Of a stretch of DNA of 64,000 nt, positions 17,798 through 27,086 are shown in pieces. The translations under genes were made by a program, and so were the position numbers. Below the pieces are notes generated by a model, which saw nothing but the letters and a program-made list of their open reading frames with translations, made no database searches and was not told the DNA's origin. How positions within the stretch are numbered: position 1 is the stretch's first letter; the number at the start of each line of letters is the position of its first letter. This stretch comes from CBDHHC01 sp965263345 (GTDB taxonomy: Bacteria; Pseudomonadota; Alphaproteobacteria; Rhizobiales; CBDHHC01), in NCBI GenBank assembly GCA_965263345.1, contig CBDHHC010000024.1:1116001-1180000 (forward strand). The letters are read 5' to 3'.

Positions 17798-19513
17798 ATG
17801 CGTACTGAGGATAAAACAGAACAACTAGTTAGCCTTGGGTTAATGAATAACCCATTATTGAACGTTATTACCAATCATTTACGCACCTTACCTGGATCAG
17901 TAATCGCAGCATCTTTATTTATAAACATCTTAGAAATGGCTATGCCCTTGGCCATTCTACAAATATATGATCGTGTAATCCCAAACAGCTCATATGATAC
18001 GCTCTCAATAATCATTTTGGGATTAGCAATAGTTGTAATTATTGAGACAATACTCAAAATTTTAAGAGCATATATCATATCTTTCCAGGAAACATATAAA
18101 GGTTATATGAGGGAAGTTAGTGCTTTACAAGATGTTATCAAAAGCTCTCCGAGCTCATTAGCGCAATTTCCACCAACGGTGTGGTTAGCAAGAATGGACG
18201 CATTAGCAGATCGTAATGACCAATATGCAGGTCCGATCAGCATACAAATGATAGACCTTCCATTTTCTCTTGTTTTCTTAGGTTTAATTGCATTTATCGG
18301 AGGAGCAATCGTAATTGTACCAATAACGATTATACTCGCCAGCGTAATATTTCTCTATTATAAGGGGCGCCATCTAAGGGAGCAGCTTGATAATCAGGTA
18401 AAACAAGGGGCAAAAAAATATGACTTTCTTAATGAAGTGCTAACCAATATTGAAACCGTTAAAGCTCTTTCCATAGAAGAAAGGATGTTAAGACGTTTTG
18501 AGGCCCTTCAAAAAGACAACTCTATCACAACTCATAAGCAAGTATCCACATCTGGTGTTATTCAAATATCAGGCAATATGACAAGCCTGATCACAATGGT
18601 CGCCTCCCTTTCATTTGGGGCCTTTTTAGTAATCACAAACACTCTAACTGTTGGAGCTTTAGCGTGCTGTACTTTGCTTATCAATAGAGCTGTAGGTCCT
18701 ATAATACAAGGTATAGGTCTTTGGAGTGAAATGCAAAATCTACTGATATTGGAGAAACGTATTGCTCCCTTAAATGAATTAAAAAGTGACGAAACTGATA
18801 CAGAAGAAATCTTAACATGTGATGGGGCTATTACGATTAGAGATTTTTGTGTTAAAGCTCAAGATCAATCGCCTACTCCCCAAGAAAAGACGAATATGAG
18901 GATTAACCCCCTTGAGACTGTTTGTTTTACAGGTGATGAAACTTCCGGAAAACGATTTGTTTTGATGGCCCTCCTAGGAGATTTCAAATCTTATGATGGA
19001 GCTATATATATTGATGGCTATAACATAAAGTCGGGATTTGAAAACATTAAAGATCAAATAAGTTATGTAGGGCCAAATCCGACTCTATTTGATGGCACGC
19101 TTCTGGAAAATCTCACGATGTTCCAATCGGACATAGACCTAGATTTAATTTTTAATACGACGACAATGATAGGCCTCGATGAGCAAATTAACAAATTACC
19201 ATATGGTTATCATACTAAACTTGGGGGACATAACAATTATACTGTTTCGCCTGGTCTTGCACAAAAAATTGCAATAGCACGTACACTAATTAGACGTACT
19301 CCAATTATGGTATTGGAGAATATTACAACGAATTTAGATAAACAAGATATTCATTTGATCTATAAAGGTCTCCAATCCATTAAAGGTCAATCAACCATTG
19401 TGATATCTGGCGGCTCTTCTTATTTAGAAAACCTGTGTGATCGTATTTTTGAGTTTCATTCAGGCAAACTTAACAAACAACACCTATACCCAGAATTCCA
19501 GGGAGAGGCCTAA
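17798..19513 (+). CDS. Type I secretion ABC transporter subunit with degenerate ATPase domain
   Basis: A 571-residue half-transporter: six-helix membrane domain (about residues 35-310, starting VIAASLFINILEMAMPLAIL and QIYDRVIP, typical of PrtD/LapB-type exporters) and a nucleotide-binding domain from ~345. The ATPase motifs are strikingly eroded: Walker A is GDETSGKR (Ser/Thr replaced by Arg), the Q-loop glutamine is missing (YVGPNPTLF), the signature is VSPGL, Walker B ends VLEN instead of xxDE, and the switch histidine is replaced (ISGGSS). It is therefore probably unable to hydrolyse ATP and must work as the regulatory half of a heterodimer with the next gene product, which overlaps it (TAATG). 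It would export the RTX protein encoded divergently. Confidence 0.85.
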   Translation: MRTEDKTEQLVSLGLMNNPLLNVITNHLRTLPGSVIAASLFINILEMAMPLAILQIYDRVIPNSSYDTLSIIILGLAIVVIIETILKILRAYIISFQETYKGYMREVSALQDVIKSSPSSLAQFPPTVWLARMDALADRNDQYAGPISIQMIDLPFSLVFLGLIAFIGGAIVIVPITIILASVIFLYYKGRHLREQLDNQVKQGAKKYDFLNEVLTNIETVKALSIEERMLRRFEALQKDNSITTHKQVSTSGVIQISGNMTSLITMVASLSFGAFLVITNTLTVGALACCTLLINRAVGPIIQGIGLWSEMQNLLILEKRIAPLNELKSDETDTEEILTCDGAITIRDFCVKAQDQSPTPQEKTNMRINPLETVCFTGDETSGKRFVLMALLGDFKSYDGAIYIDGYNIKSGFENIKDQISYVGPNPTLFDGTLLENLTMFQSDIDLDLIFNTTTMIGLDEQINKLPYGYHTKLGGHNNYTVSPGLAQKIAIARTLIRRTPIMVLENITTNLDKQDIHLIYKGLQSIKGQSTIVISGGSSYLENLCDRIFEFHSGKLNKQHLYPEFQGEA

Positions 19514-21684
19514 TGAGTAAGTGGCTTAAAAATCCTCCCCCTATCGCAAAGAATAACTTGGAACCTGGCTCGCGTGCACTTCAAGAACATTTAGCACACC
19601 AATATCCAAGCCCTCCCCCCTTACCTTCTGTTGACAATTTGTTGGAACCTTTACTTGAAGCCCTCAAATGGCAGGGAACAAAGGAGCAAATTGCTGAAGC
19701 TCTTCCTCATGTTGATTCAGTTGAAACAATAAACGATCTCAGGAGAGTTTTGCACTCTCTTAATTACCAAACAAAACCTCTCAGAAGATCAATAAAATCA
19801 CTGAGAACAAGAGATTTTCCGTTCCTGTTTGCGACTAATGATAGAAAAATCTATATAGTCTTATCAAAGACTGATGCAAATAAATATATTGTCTTAAGTT
19901 CAACATTTCTTCAACCGAAAGTAATCGATCTGGAAGGTTGCAAAGGGGATACCTACCTTATCGAAGAAATGAATATAGAACTTCTTGAAAGAGAGGTTGA
20001 GAAAAACGGCTGGGTCAACACCTTGAGCAAAAGGTTTTACCCCCAGTTTTATCTGCTGGCTTTCCTCACATTTATTATTGGCGCACTCTCTTTAGCTCTG
20101 CCGGTTTTTGTTATCTCCGTTTATGACAATATTATTTCCACCAATTCTGTTGAAACCCTTATCTATGCCGTAACAGGAATGAGCCTTATAATTGCTCTTG
20201 AATTGATTGTTCGATATCAAAGACTTAAAATTATTGCATATATCGGCGCAAGGATAGAATATTTACTGGTTCGCAAAGCCTTCCAACATATTATTAAATT
20301 ACCAATATCCACAATTCGAGTAGCTCCGATTGGGGCTCAAATTACTAGAATTAAACAGTTCGAGGGTATTACAAGTATTTTCACAGGAACACTTGCAGAT
20401 GCTTTCCTGGATATTCCGCTACTCTTACTACTTGTAATTACAAGCTTTGTTATTGGTGGCACCCTAGGCTGGGTTTCAGTTGGTTTAATACTCACTTACT
20501 TAATTATTGGAGTTGCCACAATCTCCATCGTTCGACATCAAGTATCAGAAACTGGAGAAGCAAAAAGTAAAAGTAGAAACTTTCTTCTAGAAACGTTCTC
20601 AAAACATAAATCTCTTTTCTATAACGGTAAAATAGAAAATTGGATACAAAGATATAGTGAGCACTGGGCAACGTACAGACAACATCAGTTTATTTCTACT
20701 AATACCAATATTTTATTACATACGATTAGTCAGGCATTGGTTGTGCTGGCTGGTATTCTGATTTTATCTTTAGGAACACAAAAAGTAATAGAGGGCACAC
20801 TATCAATAGGAGCACTTATCGCTCTCATGATTATAGTATGGAAAGTACTTTCCCCAATACAAAAACTATATTTAGGTATGCATAAAATTGGACAGATTAA
20901 AGAAAGTTTACAACAGATTAACTTTTTAACCCAACTTAAGCCCGAACAAAAATTAGATAGCTCAAAGCCATGGCATCGAAAATTTAAAGGTGACTACATA
21001 GTCTCCAATATTGCACTTCGCTACACACCTGAAAGTGATCCTGTTCTCAGAAATATAAACTTTAAAGTTAAGCCTGGAGAAATGATTGCTATTACCGGCC
21101 CTTCAGGATCAGGAAAATCAACATTATTAAAAGTTTTACTTGGACTATATCAACCACAACTTGGAGTAATTCACTTGGATAACCTTGACCTCAGGCAGAT
21201 TGAGCTGTCAGAGTTACGTCACTCAATTAGTTACGCACCACAAGCAGCACACTTTTTTTATGGCACCATAAGACAAAACCTAGAGTTTTCTAATGCTACA
21301 GCAACACAAGAAAGTCTTGAGCAAGTGCTCAAAGAGTTAAAACTTTTGGACCCTATACAAGCCTTGCCTGATGGTATCAACATGCGTCTTAAAGCTAAAT
21401 CAAAACACCACCTGTCTCCAGAAATGCGGCAACAACTCTCTTTAGCACGGGCATTAATTAAAAATAGCCATATTTACTTCCTCGATACGCCAACAAGTAA
21501 TCTGGGTAAAGAGGCAAAAGTAGCATTCATAGAAAAAATGAGAGCTCTGAAAGGGAAGTCAACAATTGTTATGGTTACACATGATAAAGACCTGCTTATG
21601 CTGGCAAATAGAGTTATGATTCTAACAAAAGGTATTATTGTCGCTGATAAACCCCCAGAAGAGATTATAAAAATTTCTGGCTAG
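19513..21684 (+). CDS. Type I secretion ABC transporter with N-terminal C39-like domain
   Basis: A 723-residue exporter subunit. Residues ~45-170 look like a peptidase-C39-like domain without an evident catalytic cysteine (substrate-docking CLD, as in HlyB). Residues ~185-450 are the membrane domain (FLTFIIGALSLALPVFVISVYD). The ATPase domain has an intact Walker A (GPSGSGKST), Q-loop (YAPQAAHFF) and switch histidine (VTHDKDLL), but the signature is LSPEM rather than LSGGQ and Walker B reads FLDTP, so the catalytic glutamate is replaced by Thr. With the preceding subunit it forms an asymmetric ABC pair in the inner membrane. Start codon overlaps the upstream stop; GGGAGAGG precedes it. Confidence 0.85.
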   Translation: MSKWLKNPPPIAKNNLEPGSRALQEHLAHQYPSPPPLPSVDNLLEPLLEALKWQGTKEQIAEALPHVDSVETINDLRRVLHSLNYQTKPLRRSIKSLRTRDFPFLFATNDRKIYIVLSKTDANKYIVLSSTFLQPKVIDLEGCKGDTYLIEEMNIELLEREVEKNGWVNTLSKRFYPQFYLLAFLTFIIGALSLALPVFVISVYDNIISTNSVETLIYAVTGMSLIIALELIVRYQRLKIIAYIGARIEYLLVRKAFQHIIKLPISTIRVAPIGAQITRIKQFEGITSIFTGTLADAFLDIPLLLLLVITSFVIGGTLGWVSVGLILTYLIIGVATISIVRHQVSETGEAKSKSRNFLLETFSKHKSLFYNGKIENWIQRYSEHWATYRQHQFISTNTNILLHTISQALVVLAGILILSLGTQKVIEGTLSIGALIALMIIVWKVLSPIQKLYLGMHKIGQIKESLQQINFLTQLKPEQKLDSSKPWHRKFKGDYIVSNIALRYTPESDPVLRNINFKVKPGEMIAITGPSGSGKSTLLKVLLGLYQPQLGVIHLDNLDLRQIELSELRHSISYAPQAAHFFYGTIRQNLEFSNATATQESLEQVLKELKLLDPIQALPDGINMRLKAKSKHHLSPEMRQQLSLARALIKNSHIYFLDTPTSNLGKEAKVAFIEKMRALKGKSTIVMVTHDKDLLMLANRVMILTKGIIVADKPPEEIIKISG

Positions 21685-21738
21685 ATTCACTATTTATTAG
21701 GAAAAATATTCTACTATTTGACCACAAGGGTAGAAAGC

Positions 21739-23091
21739 ATGCCAGTTCTTGCGCAAAGATTAAAAACGTTAAAAAAAAACAAACGTGCTGATATAGCCGA
21801 TTGTTTGCTTCTGCCTGAGATTCTGGAAGATAAAAAACTTCATTACTTCGCATCCAGTATCACCTACCTCATATGCGGTTTTCTTCTACTATTTATATTC
21901 TGGCTGTCAATTGCCGAATTTAAAGAGCTGGTTATTGCTCAAGGTCAAATTGAACCATCAGGACTAATTAAAAACATTCACCATGTCGAAGGTGGCCAAG
22001 TCGGCAAGGTACATGTCCGAGAAGGTGATCTTATTGAAAAAGGGACAGTCCTTGTATCATTAACCTCGATAGGCTCAGAACAGGATTTAAAGCAACTTCA
22101 AACGCGCAAAGTATATCTGTCATTAAATAAAATTAGGCTTGAAAGTCTTCTCAATAACAAAAAACCTGACTTTTCCAAATGGATGAGTAAATATCGTAAC
22201 CTTGTTCAAAAGCAAATCGATCAATATAACACAACATTAAAGAAAAAAACGAAAACACAAGAAATCTTATCATCTAAAATACGGCAGTATAAAAATGAAT
22301 ACAAAGCAGCTCGTTTAGAACACCAAAGTGAACTAAAGCGTGTAGAGCTCATGTCTATCAATCTCAATATGAGACTACGTCTCCAAAAAAATGGATATGT
22401 ATCTTTAGAGTCCGTTATAGAAACGAAATCAGAGCTACAAATTGCGAAATCTAGAGCCATTTTATCAAAAGGAAAAGTGGATAAAACCCGCCAATTATTG
22501 AAACAAGCTAAGCTGAAACTTATACAAACAAAGACGGAATATAAAGATCAGTTATACGAGAAATATTCTGAAATTTCCCGAGAATTATTAGAGTTGAACG
22601 AAACAATTAAAAAATTCTCTGATAGAGTGAACAGACTTGATATTGTTTCCCCATATCGTGGTATCGTTCAGAAAATGTCTGTAAGATCCCAAGGTGAGGT
22701 AATCACTCCAGCTGGCCTTGTTGCTAACATTGTAACTCTGGATGATGATGTAATCGCAGAAGTACGCTTCGATCCAAAAGACCGTGCACAATTTGATGTG
22801 GGGCACGAGACACAAATAAAAGTCACGTCTTATGATACAAATATATTTGGATCTTTATCTGGAACAGTTCAAAGCATTTCAGCTAGTATTCTAAGAGACG
22901 ATAAAGGCATTCCGTATTACAGAGCTTATATAGAACTGGATAAAAACTATTTCCAAAAAAATGGACATAAACATTTTATACTGCCTGGTATGCAGGTAAG
23001 AGTAGAGATTGTGACAGGTGCAAAATCCCTTATGACCTATTTCTTTAAGCCTATTTATCGTTCAATTAACCAGTCCTTTACTGAAAAGTAA
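21739..23091 (+). CDS. HlyD-family type I secretion membrane-fusion protein
   Basis: A 450-residue periplasmic adaptor. One transmembrane helix lies at about residues 48-70 (YLICGFLLLFIFWLSIAEF), followed by a biotinyl-lipoyl-like domain (GQIEPSGLIKNIHHVEGGQV, KVHVREGDLIEKG), a long coiled-coil hairpin (about 125-290, Lys/Gln/Leu-rich) and a beta-barrel with DIVSPYRGIVQKM and VTPAG-like VITPAGLV. This is the classical HlyD plan bridging the ABC exporter to an outer-membrane TolC-type channel. No tolC homologue is encoded nearby, so it must be elsewhere. ATG at 21739 was chosen over the TTG seven codons earlier because AAGGGT precedes it at good distance. Confidence 0.9.
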   Translation: MPVLAQRLKTLKKNKRADIADCLLLPEILEDKKLHYFASSITYLICGFLLLFIFWLSIAEFKELVIAQGQIEPSGLIKNIHHVEGGQVGKVHVREGDLIEKGTVLVSLTSIGSEQDLKQLQTRKVYLSLNKIRLESLLNNKKPDFSKWMSKYRNLVQKQIDQYNTTLKKKTKTQEILSSKIRQYKNEYKAARLEHQSELKRVELMSINLNMRLRLQKNGYVSLESVIETKSELQIAKSRAILSKGKVDKTRQLLKQAKLKLIQTKTEYKDQLYEKYSEISRELLELNETIKKFSDRVNRLDIVSPYRGIVQKMSVRSQGEVITPAGLVANIVTLDDDVIAEVRFDPKDRAQFDVGHETQIKVTSYDTNIFGSLSGTVQSISASILRDDKGIPYYRAYIELDKNYFQKNGHKHFILPGMQVRVEIVTGAKSLMTYFFKPIYRSINQSFTEK

Positions 23092-23140
23092 ATTCAATTG
23101 CTAAGCAATAAAAAACCCTTTAAAACGAAATACTCTGCAT

Positions 23141-23162
23141 ACACCTAATTTATGTAGGGTGT
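23141..23162 (+). terminator. Possible terminator after the type I secretion operon
   Basis: ACACCTA and TAGGGTGT form an imperfect hairpin about 50 bp after the HlyD stop codon, with a T-rich stretch (ATATTTTTATATTT) about 10 bases further on. The stem is short, so this is a tentative call. Confidence 0.35.
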
Positions 23163-23262
23163 TTCACGGATATTTTTATATTTCAAAATATGTTTTAATA
23201 TTTTTTTGACAAGCTCTTATAACAAAACATGTATTAAAAGAGCAAAATAGCTAGGACAAATC

Positions 23263-24300
23263 ATGGAAATCAAATGGTGCGAAGATTTTCTTTGTTTAGC
23301 AAAGCACGGTAACTTCTCCAATGCGGCGAAAAAACGTTTTGTAACTCAATCCGCTTTTAGTCGAAGGATTCAATCTCTTGAGCGGTGGTTAGGGGTGCAC
23401 TTAGTAAATAGGGATTCTTATCCCATTACTTTAACAAACGAAGGCGTAAAATTTAAGGAGATTGCGGAAGAGATAGTAAGCCAACTATACACTGTACGAA
23501 ACTCATTCCAAAATAAAGAGCATATTTCAAAACTTGATATCACCTTTGCATCTCTAGATTCTTTGTCCACGTCTTTTTTCCCAGGCTGGCTCGGAGACCT
23601 AAATTCAACTGGACCAATACCAGCAACACAATTATTGCAAAATAACCTTAAAGAATGTGTCAATCTTCTCGAACAAGGAGACTGTGACTTTGTTCTTTGT
23701 TATGCACACCAATGGGCAACAGTTCCTCTTGAACAAAAAGAATACACCTCTATCAAAATTGCTAGCGAAAAACTCTTACCTGTCCGATTGGTGGGAATAT
23801 CTCCATACATTGACCAGGCACTTCCCAAAAGCTCAGAAGAGCTCATTGAGTTCTTAGCTTACTCTCCAGACTGTTTCCTTGGGCAAATTACCGAGGTTGC
23901 TCTGGAGAAAATAAAAAATAATATAAAACTAAAAACTGTTTATGAGAACTCCACGGCTACGTCCCTAAAAGTTATGGTTGAACATGGATATGGATTTGCC
24001 TGGCTTCCTGAAAGATTAATAAACAAAGAATTATCCAGAAAAGAACTCTATATCATTCCCGAATATAATATTATTCCACCTTTAGAAATACGTCTATATC
24101 GTGCGAAAAGAAAGAAACGATCTGTTGTTGAAAGGTTTTGGAATAAAATACAACTGAAAATGAACGAATCCGATCCCAATAAGATTGATACAGAGACATA
24201 TTATTCTGATAATTCTATAGCCTGTTATTCTGAGAATACTATTGCCACTTCTAAGATCATAAAAAATGATACTGCGAGAATAATTGAACAAAATACATAA
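23263..24300 (+). CDS. LysR-family regulator, HypT/YjiE-like
   Basis: A 345-residue LysR-type regulator. The first 65 residues (KWCEDFLCLAKHGNFSNAA, TQSAFSRRIQSLERWLG, NRDSYPITLTNEG) closely resemble the E. coli HypT (YjiE) N-terminus, which responds to hypochlorite through methionine oxidation; whether this protein has that ability is unknown. The effector domain spans about 90-290. It has an unusual hydrophilic tail of about 45 residues (YYSDNSIACYSENTIATSK...) beyond the usual LysR end. AGGA is placed before the ATG. It is followed 56 bp later by a sensor-kinase gene on the same strand, but a shared role is not shown. Confidence 0.8.
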   Translation: MEIKWCEDFLCLAKHGNFSNAAKKRFVTQSAFSRRIQSLERWLGVHLVNRDSYPITLTNEGVKFKEIAEEIVSQLYTVRNSFQNKEHISKLDITFASLDSLSTSFFPGWLGDLNSTGPIPATQLLQNNLKECVNLLEQGDCDFVLCYAHQWATVPLEQKEYTSIKIASEKLLPVRLVGISPYIDQALPKSSEELIEFLAYSPDCFLGQITEVALEKIKNNIKLKTVYENSTATSLKVMVEHGYGFAWLPERLINKELSRKELYIIPEYNIIPPLEIRLYRAKRKKRSVVERFWNKIQLKMNESDPNKIDTETYYSDNSIACYSENTIATSKIIKNDTARIIEQNT

Positions 24301-24356
24301 GTTTCTTTATAATAATTTATGTTAGACTATTATCAGCTTTAAAACGTCTAAGAAAC

Positions 24357-26381
24357 ATGCAGGTTATGAAGCCAATAGAGCACGTGGAAAATATGCCAAG
24401 TGAAAATAATGATAAAGTCATTTATAAACCAGGCATCTCGATACGCAATTTTCTCATCATTCCATTTGCTATTCTCATCTCTACAATCATTGCGTCTTTA
24501 ACTTATTTATCTTTTCAGAAAGGAAATGATGCAGTTGAGCAAATAAAAATTAAAATACGTGAAAGAACTCTCGTCGAACTAAAAACAAGAGTTTCAGAAT
24601 ATATTAATACAGCTCACAGATTAAACAAAGCCACAGAGAATTTTATTTCAAAAGGACATCTCAATATAAACAACCCAATTGCATTACAAGACTTCTTCTG
24701 GAACCAACTAAAAGTGCATGAAAATGTGAACTATATATATTTCGGATATAAAGATGGAGGGATCGTCCTTATTGCTAAAAGAACTGATGGAACATTTGTA
24801 GTCCGCCAAACAGATATAGTTGAAGGTAAATTTACACCTGGTGTTTCAAAAGTGTATTCTTTAGATATTAAGGGCAACCGATCTAAACTGATCAGAACAC
24901 GATCACATTTTGACTCCCGTACAAGACCCTGGTTCAAAGCAGCAACAAACCATCGTGGTCCTATATGGACACAAGTGTATCCATTCTTTTTGGAAAACGC
25001 ATTAGGAATAACAGCCGCTCTTCCTTTATATAATCATGAGGATAAACTCTTGGGCGTTATTTCTACAGATATACTATTAACAACATTCAACAAGGTTTTA
25101 AAACAATTCAAACCCGGAAAGCATAGTGAAGTTTTCATTGTTGAAAAAAATGGAAAATTAATTGCATCAACCGCAGATGAACAACCTTTTTATGAACATC
25201 AAAAAAAATTAATCAGGATAAAAGCTGACCAAAGTAAATCTCCAGTTATTAAAGCTGCATATAGCAGATATTCTAACTTTATACCGGAAGATAAGCCTAA
25301 AAGCTCTGTAGCTCAGAGCTTTGATGTAAATGTAGAAGGTAAACAACATCTGGTAGAAATATTTCCGTTTAAAGATCAAAACGGCATTGACTGGCTTATA
25401 GGATTAACAGTATCGGAACAGGATATACTGGGTCCAGGAAAAGAAACCTTATATCTGATTATTTATTTAGGGATTGGCGCTCTTTTTCTCAGCGTAATAT
25501 TATGTATAATTTTAGGTCAAAGCCTCTCTTTCCCTCTACTACGTTTACAAGAAGTCGTTGCTAACTTATCTGAAGGTGAAAAAAAGACCTATGCAAGAGC
25601 CTCATCTATAACCGAACTAAATTCACTTGCGTCAAGCTTTAATACAATGGCGGATAAAGTAAAACAATCCGTAGCTGAATTAGAAAGAAAAAATGCTGAT
25701 CTAAATTCTGAAATTAAATCTCGTCATCTCACCGAGAAGAAACTAAGAAATTTAAAAGACGAAATTGATATTAAGCAGCGCACAAAACTTGCTGGCGAAC
25801 TTCACGATAACATAGGTCAATCTCTACAAGCCATTAATCTGGGTCTAAAAATGATCCAGAAAAACAACTGTGATACAGAACATCAAAATGTAAACTTAAA
25901 CCAGATAATTGAAGAAGTTGGCACGGCAATTACACAACTTAGAGATATCATTGAAAGACAAAGACCTATTTTTCTAGATCAGATGGATATAGTCTCTGCG
26001 TTAGATCATTATGGAAAGAAACTATCAGAACGTGCTGGTTGTGATTTTGTACTGACAACAAATGTCAATAGCATGAACTTAAAAGCAAACATTAAGGAAG
26101 CCATTTTTCTTATTTTCCAAGAAGCCATCAATAACACAACGAAATACGCAAATGCCAAACAAATTGATATGAATATCAATTTTAAATCAGATCAAGAATT
26201 AATGATCTCCATTAAAGATGACGGCATTGGTTTTGATATAAACAAAACAAAGTGCAAACAAACAGGTTTAGGTGTAAGTCTAATGTCTGAAAGAGCAGAG
26301 AGTATCGGGGGAAATCTTGATATTAACTCTAAGCCAAATACCGGAACATGTATCACGATGAAGGTTCCTATCCATGACTAG
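24357..26381 (+). CDS. Cache-domain sensor histidine kinase, NarL/DegS type
   Basis: A 674-residue membrane kinase. Transmembrane helix 1 (about 31-52), a large periplasmic double-Cache sensor region (about 60-365, including WFKAATNHRGPIWTQVYPF and GVISTDILL), helix 2 (about 367-390), HAMP (about 390-445), a coiled coil, then the HisKA_3 domain with the phospho-acceptor box GELHDNIGQSLQ (His near residue 482) and a HATPase domain (EAINNTTKYANA, DDGIGFD, GLGVSLMSERA). Cache domains usually bind small organic molecules such as amino or carboxylic acids. Its stop overlaps the start of a NarL-type response regulator, its evident partner. A start at 24366 is also possible. The signal is not known; the adjacent dehydrogenase and TAXI/TRAP operon are plausible targets. 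Confidence 0.9.
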   Translation: MQVMKPIEHVENMPSENNDKVIYKPGISIRNFLIIPFAILISTIIASLTYLSFQKGNDAVEQIKIKIRERTLVELKTRVSEYINTAHRLNKATENFISKGHLNINNPIALQDFFWNQLKVHENVNYIYFGYKDGGIVLIAKRTDGTFVVRQTDIVEGKFTPGVSKVYSLDIKGNRSKLIRTRSHFDSRTRPWFKAATNHRGPIWTQVYPFFLENALGITAALPLYNHEDKLLGVISTDILLTTFNKVLKQFKPGKHSEVFIVEKNGKLIASTADEQPFYEHQKKLIRIKADQSKSPVIKAAYSRYSNFIPEDKPKSSVAQSFDVNVEGKQHLVEIFPFKDQNGIDWLIGLTVSEQDILGPGKETLYLIIYLGIGALFLSVILCIILGQSLSFPLLRLQEVVANLSEGEKKTYARASSITELNSLASSFNTMADKVKQSVAELERKNADLNSEIKSRHLTEKKLRNLKDEIDIKQRTKLAGELHDNIGQSLQAINLGLKMIQKNNCDTEHQNVNLNQIIEEVGTAITQLRDIIERQRPIFLDQMDIVSALDHYGKKLSERAGCDFVLTTNVNSMNLKANIKEAIFLIFQEAINNTTKYANAKQIDMNINFKSDQELMISIKDDGIGFDINKTKCKQTGLGVSLMSERAESIGGNLDINSKPNTGTCITMKVPIHD

Positions 26382-26982
26382 AATTTCTCTTGCCGATGAT
26401 CATGAAATATTTTTACAAGGATTAAAAAGCCTCCTAAAACAGGAAAAGGATTTAGATGTTGTCTCTTCAAACAGAAGCGGACAAAATGCATGGCTAAGTA
26501 TACAACTCCATAAACCAGACATTGCTGTAATTGACTACAGAATGCCAGGAATGAATGGCATTGAAATAGCAAAAGAGATCAAACGAGTCCAACTCTCCAC
26601 AAAAGTGATACTTCTAACTATGCATGATAGCCCCATACTGCTATTAGAAGCACAAGAGGCTGAGGTCTCAGGTTATATTCTTAAAGAGACGGCATTTGAA
26701 AATCTTATTTCAGCAATTAATGTGATTAGAAATGGAGGATCCTTTCTTCCAACAGAAAAAAACAAATCACATAATAGTAACAACTCAATTCGATTATCAG
26801 AAAGAGAACGTTTGGTAATTACCGCAATTGCCGAAGGTCATACAACAAAAGAAATTGCCTCCATATTAAATATCAAGCCTAAAACTGTTGAAACCTATCG
26901 AGGCAGAATCTCTGAAAAACTAGACTTACATACAATCGCAGATATGACCAGATACGCTATTCGCATGGGCTTTGTTAAGTAA
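26374..26982 (+). CDS. LuxR/NarL-family response regulator
   Basis: A 202-residue response regulator overlapping the kinase gene by 8 bp. The receiver domain (1-120) has the acidic pair in LADDH, phospho-acceptor Asp near 54 (AVIDYRMPGMNG), Thr in LLTMHDS and Lys in YILKETAFE. Residues ~134-199 are a LuxR-type helix-turn-helix (LSERERLVITAIAEGHTTKE, then IKPKTVETYRGRISEKL). It should bind DNA as a dimer when phosphorylated. The nearest candidate targets are the downstream amino-acid dehydrogenase and the TAXI/TRAP operon. Confidence 0.92.
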   Translation: MTRISLADDHEIFLQGLKSLLKQEKDLDVVSSNRSGQNAWLSIQLHKPDIAVIDYRMPGMNGIEIAKEIKRVQLSTKVILLTMHDSPILLLEAQEAEVSGYILKETAFENLISAINVIRNGGSFLPTEKNKSHNSNNSIRLSERERLVITAIAEGHTTKEIASILNIKPKTVETYRGRISEKLDLHTIADMTRYAIRMGFVK

Positions 26983-27086
26983 ACTATGCAAGGAATGCAT
27001 AACCTCTACGAAGATAGCATTAGACCTCACATCATTTAAAGCATAACCCAGTCTCATTCTACCACAGTCCAAACAGGAGAGTAAAA

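Noticed and set aside
21718..21738. TTG start seven codons before the HlyD ATG
   Set aside because: The ATG at 21739 has AAGGGT at good distance; the TTG lacks a ribosome site.
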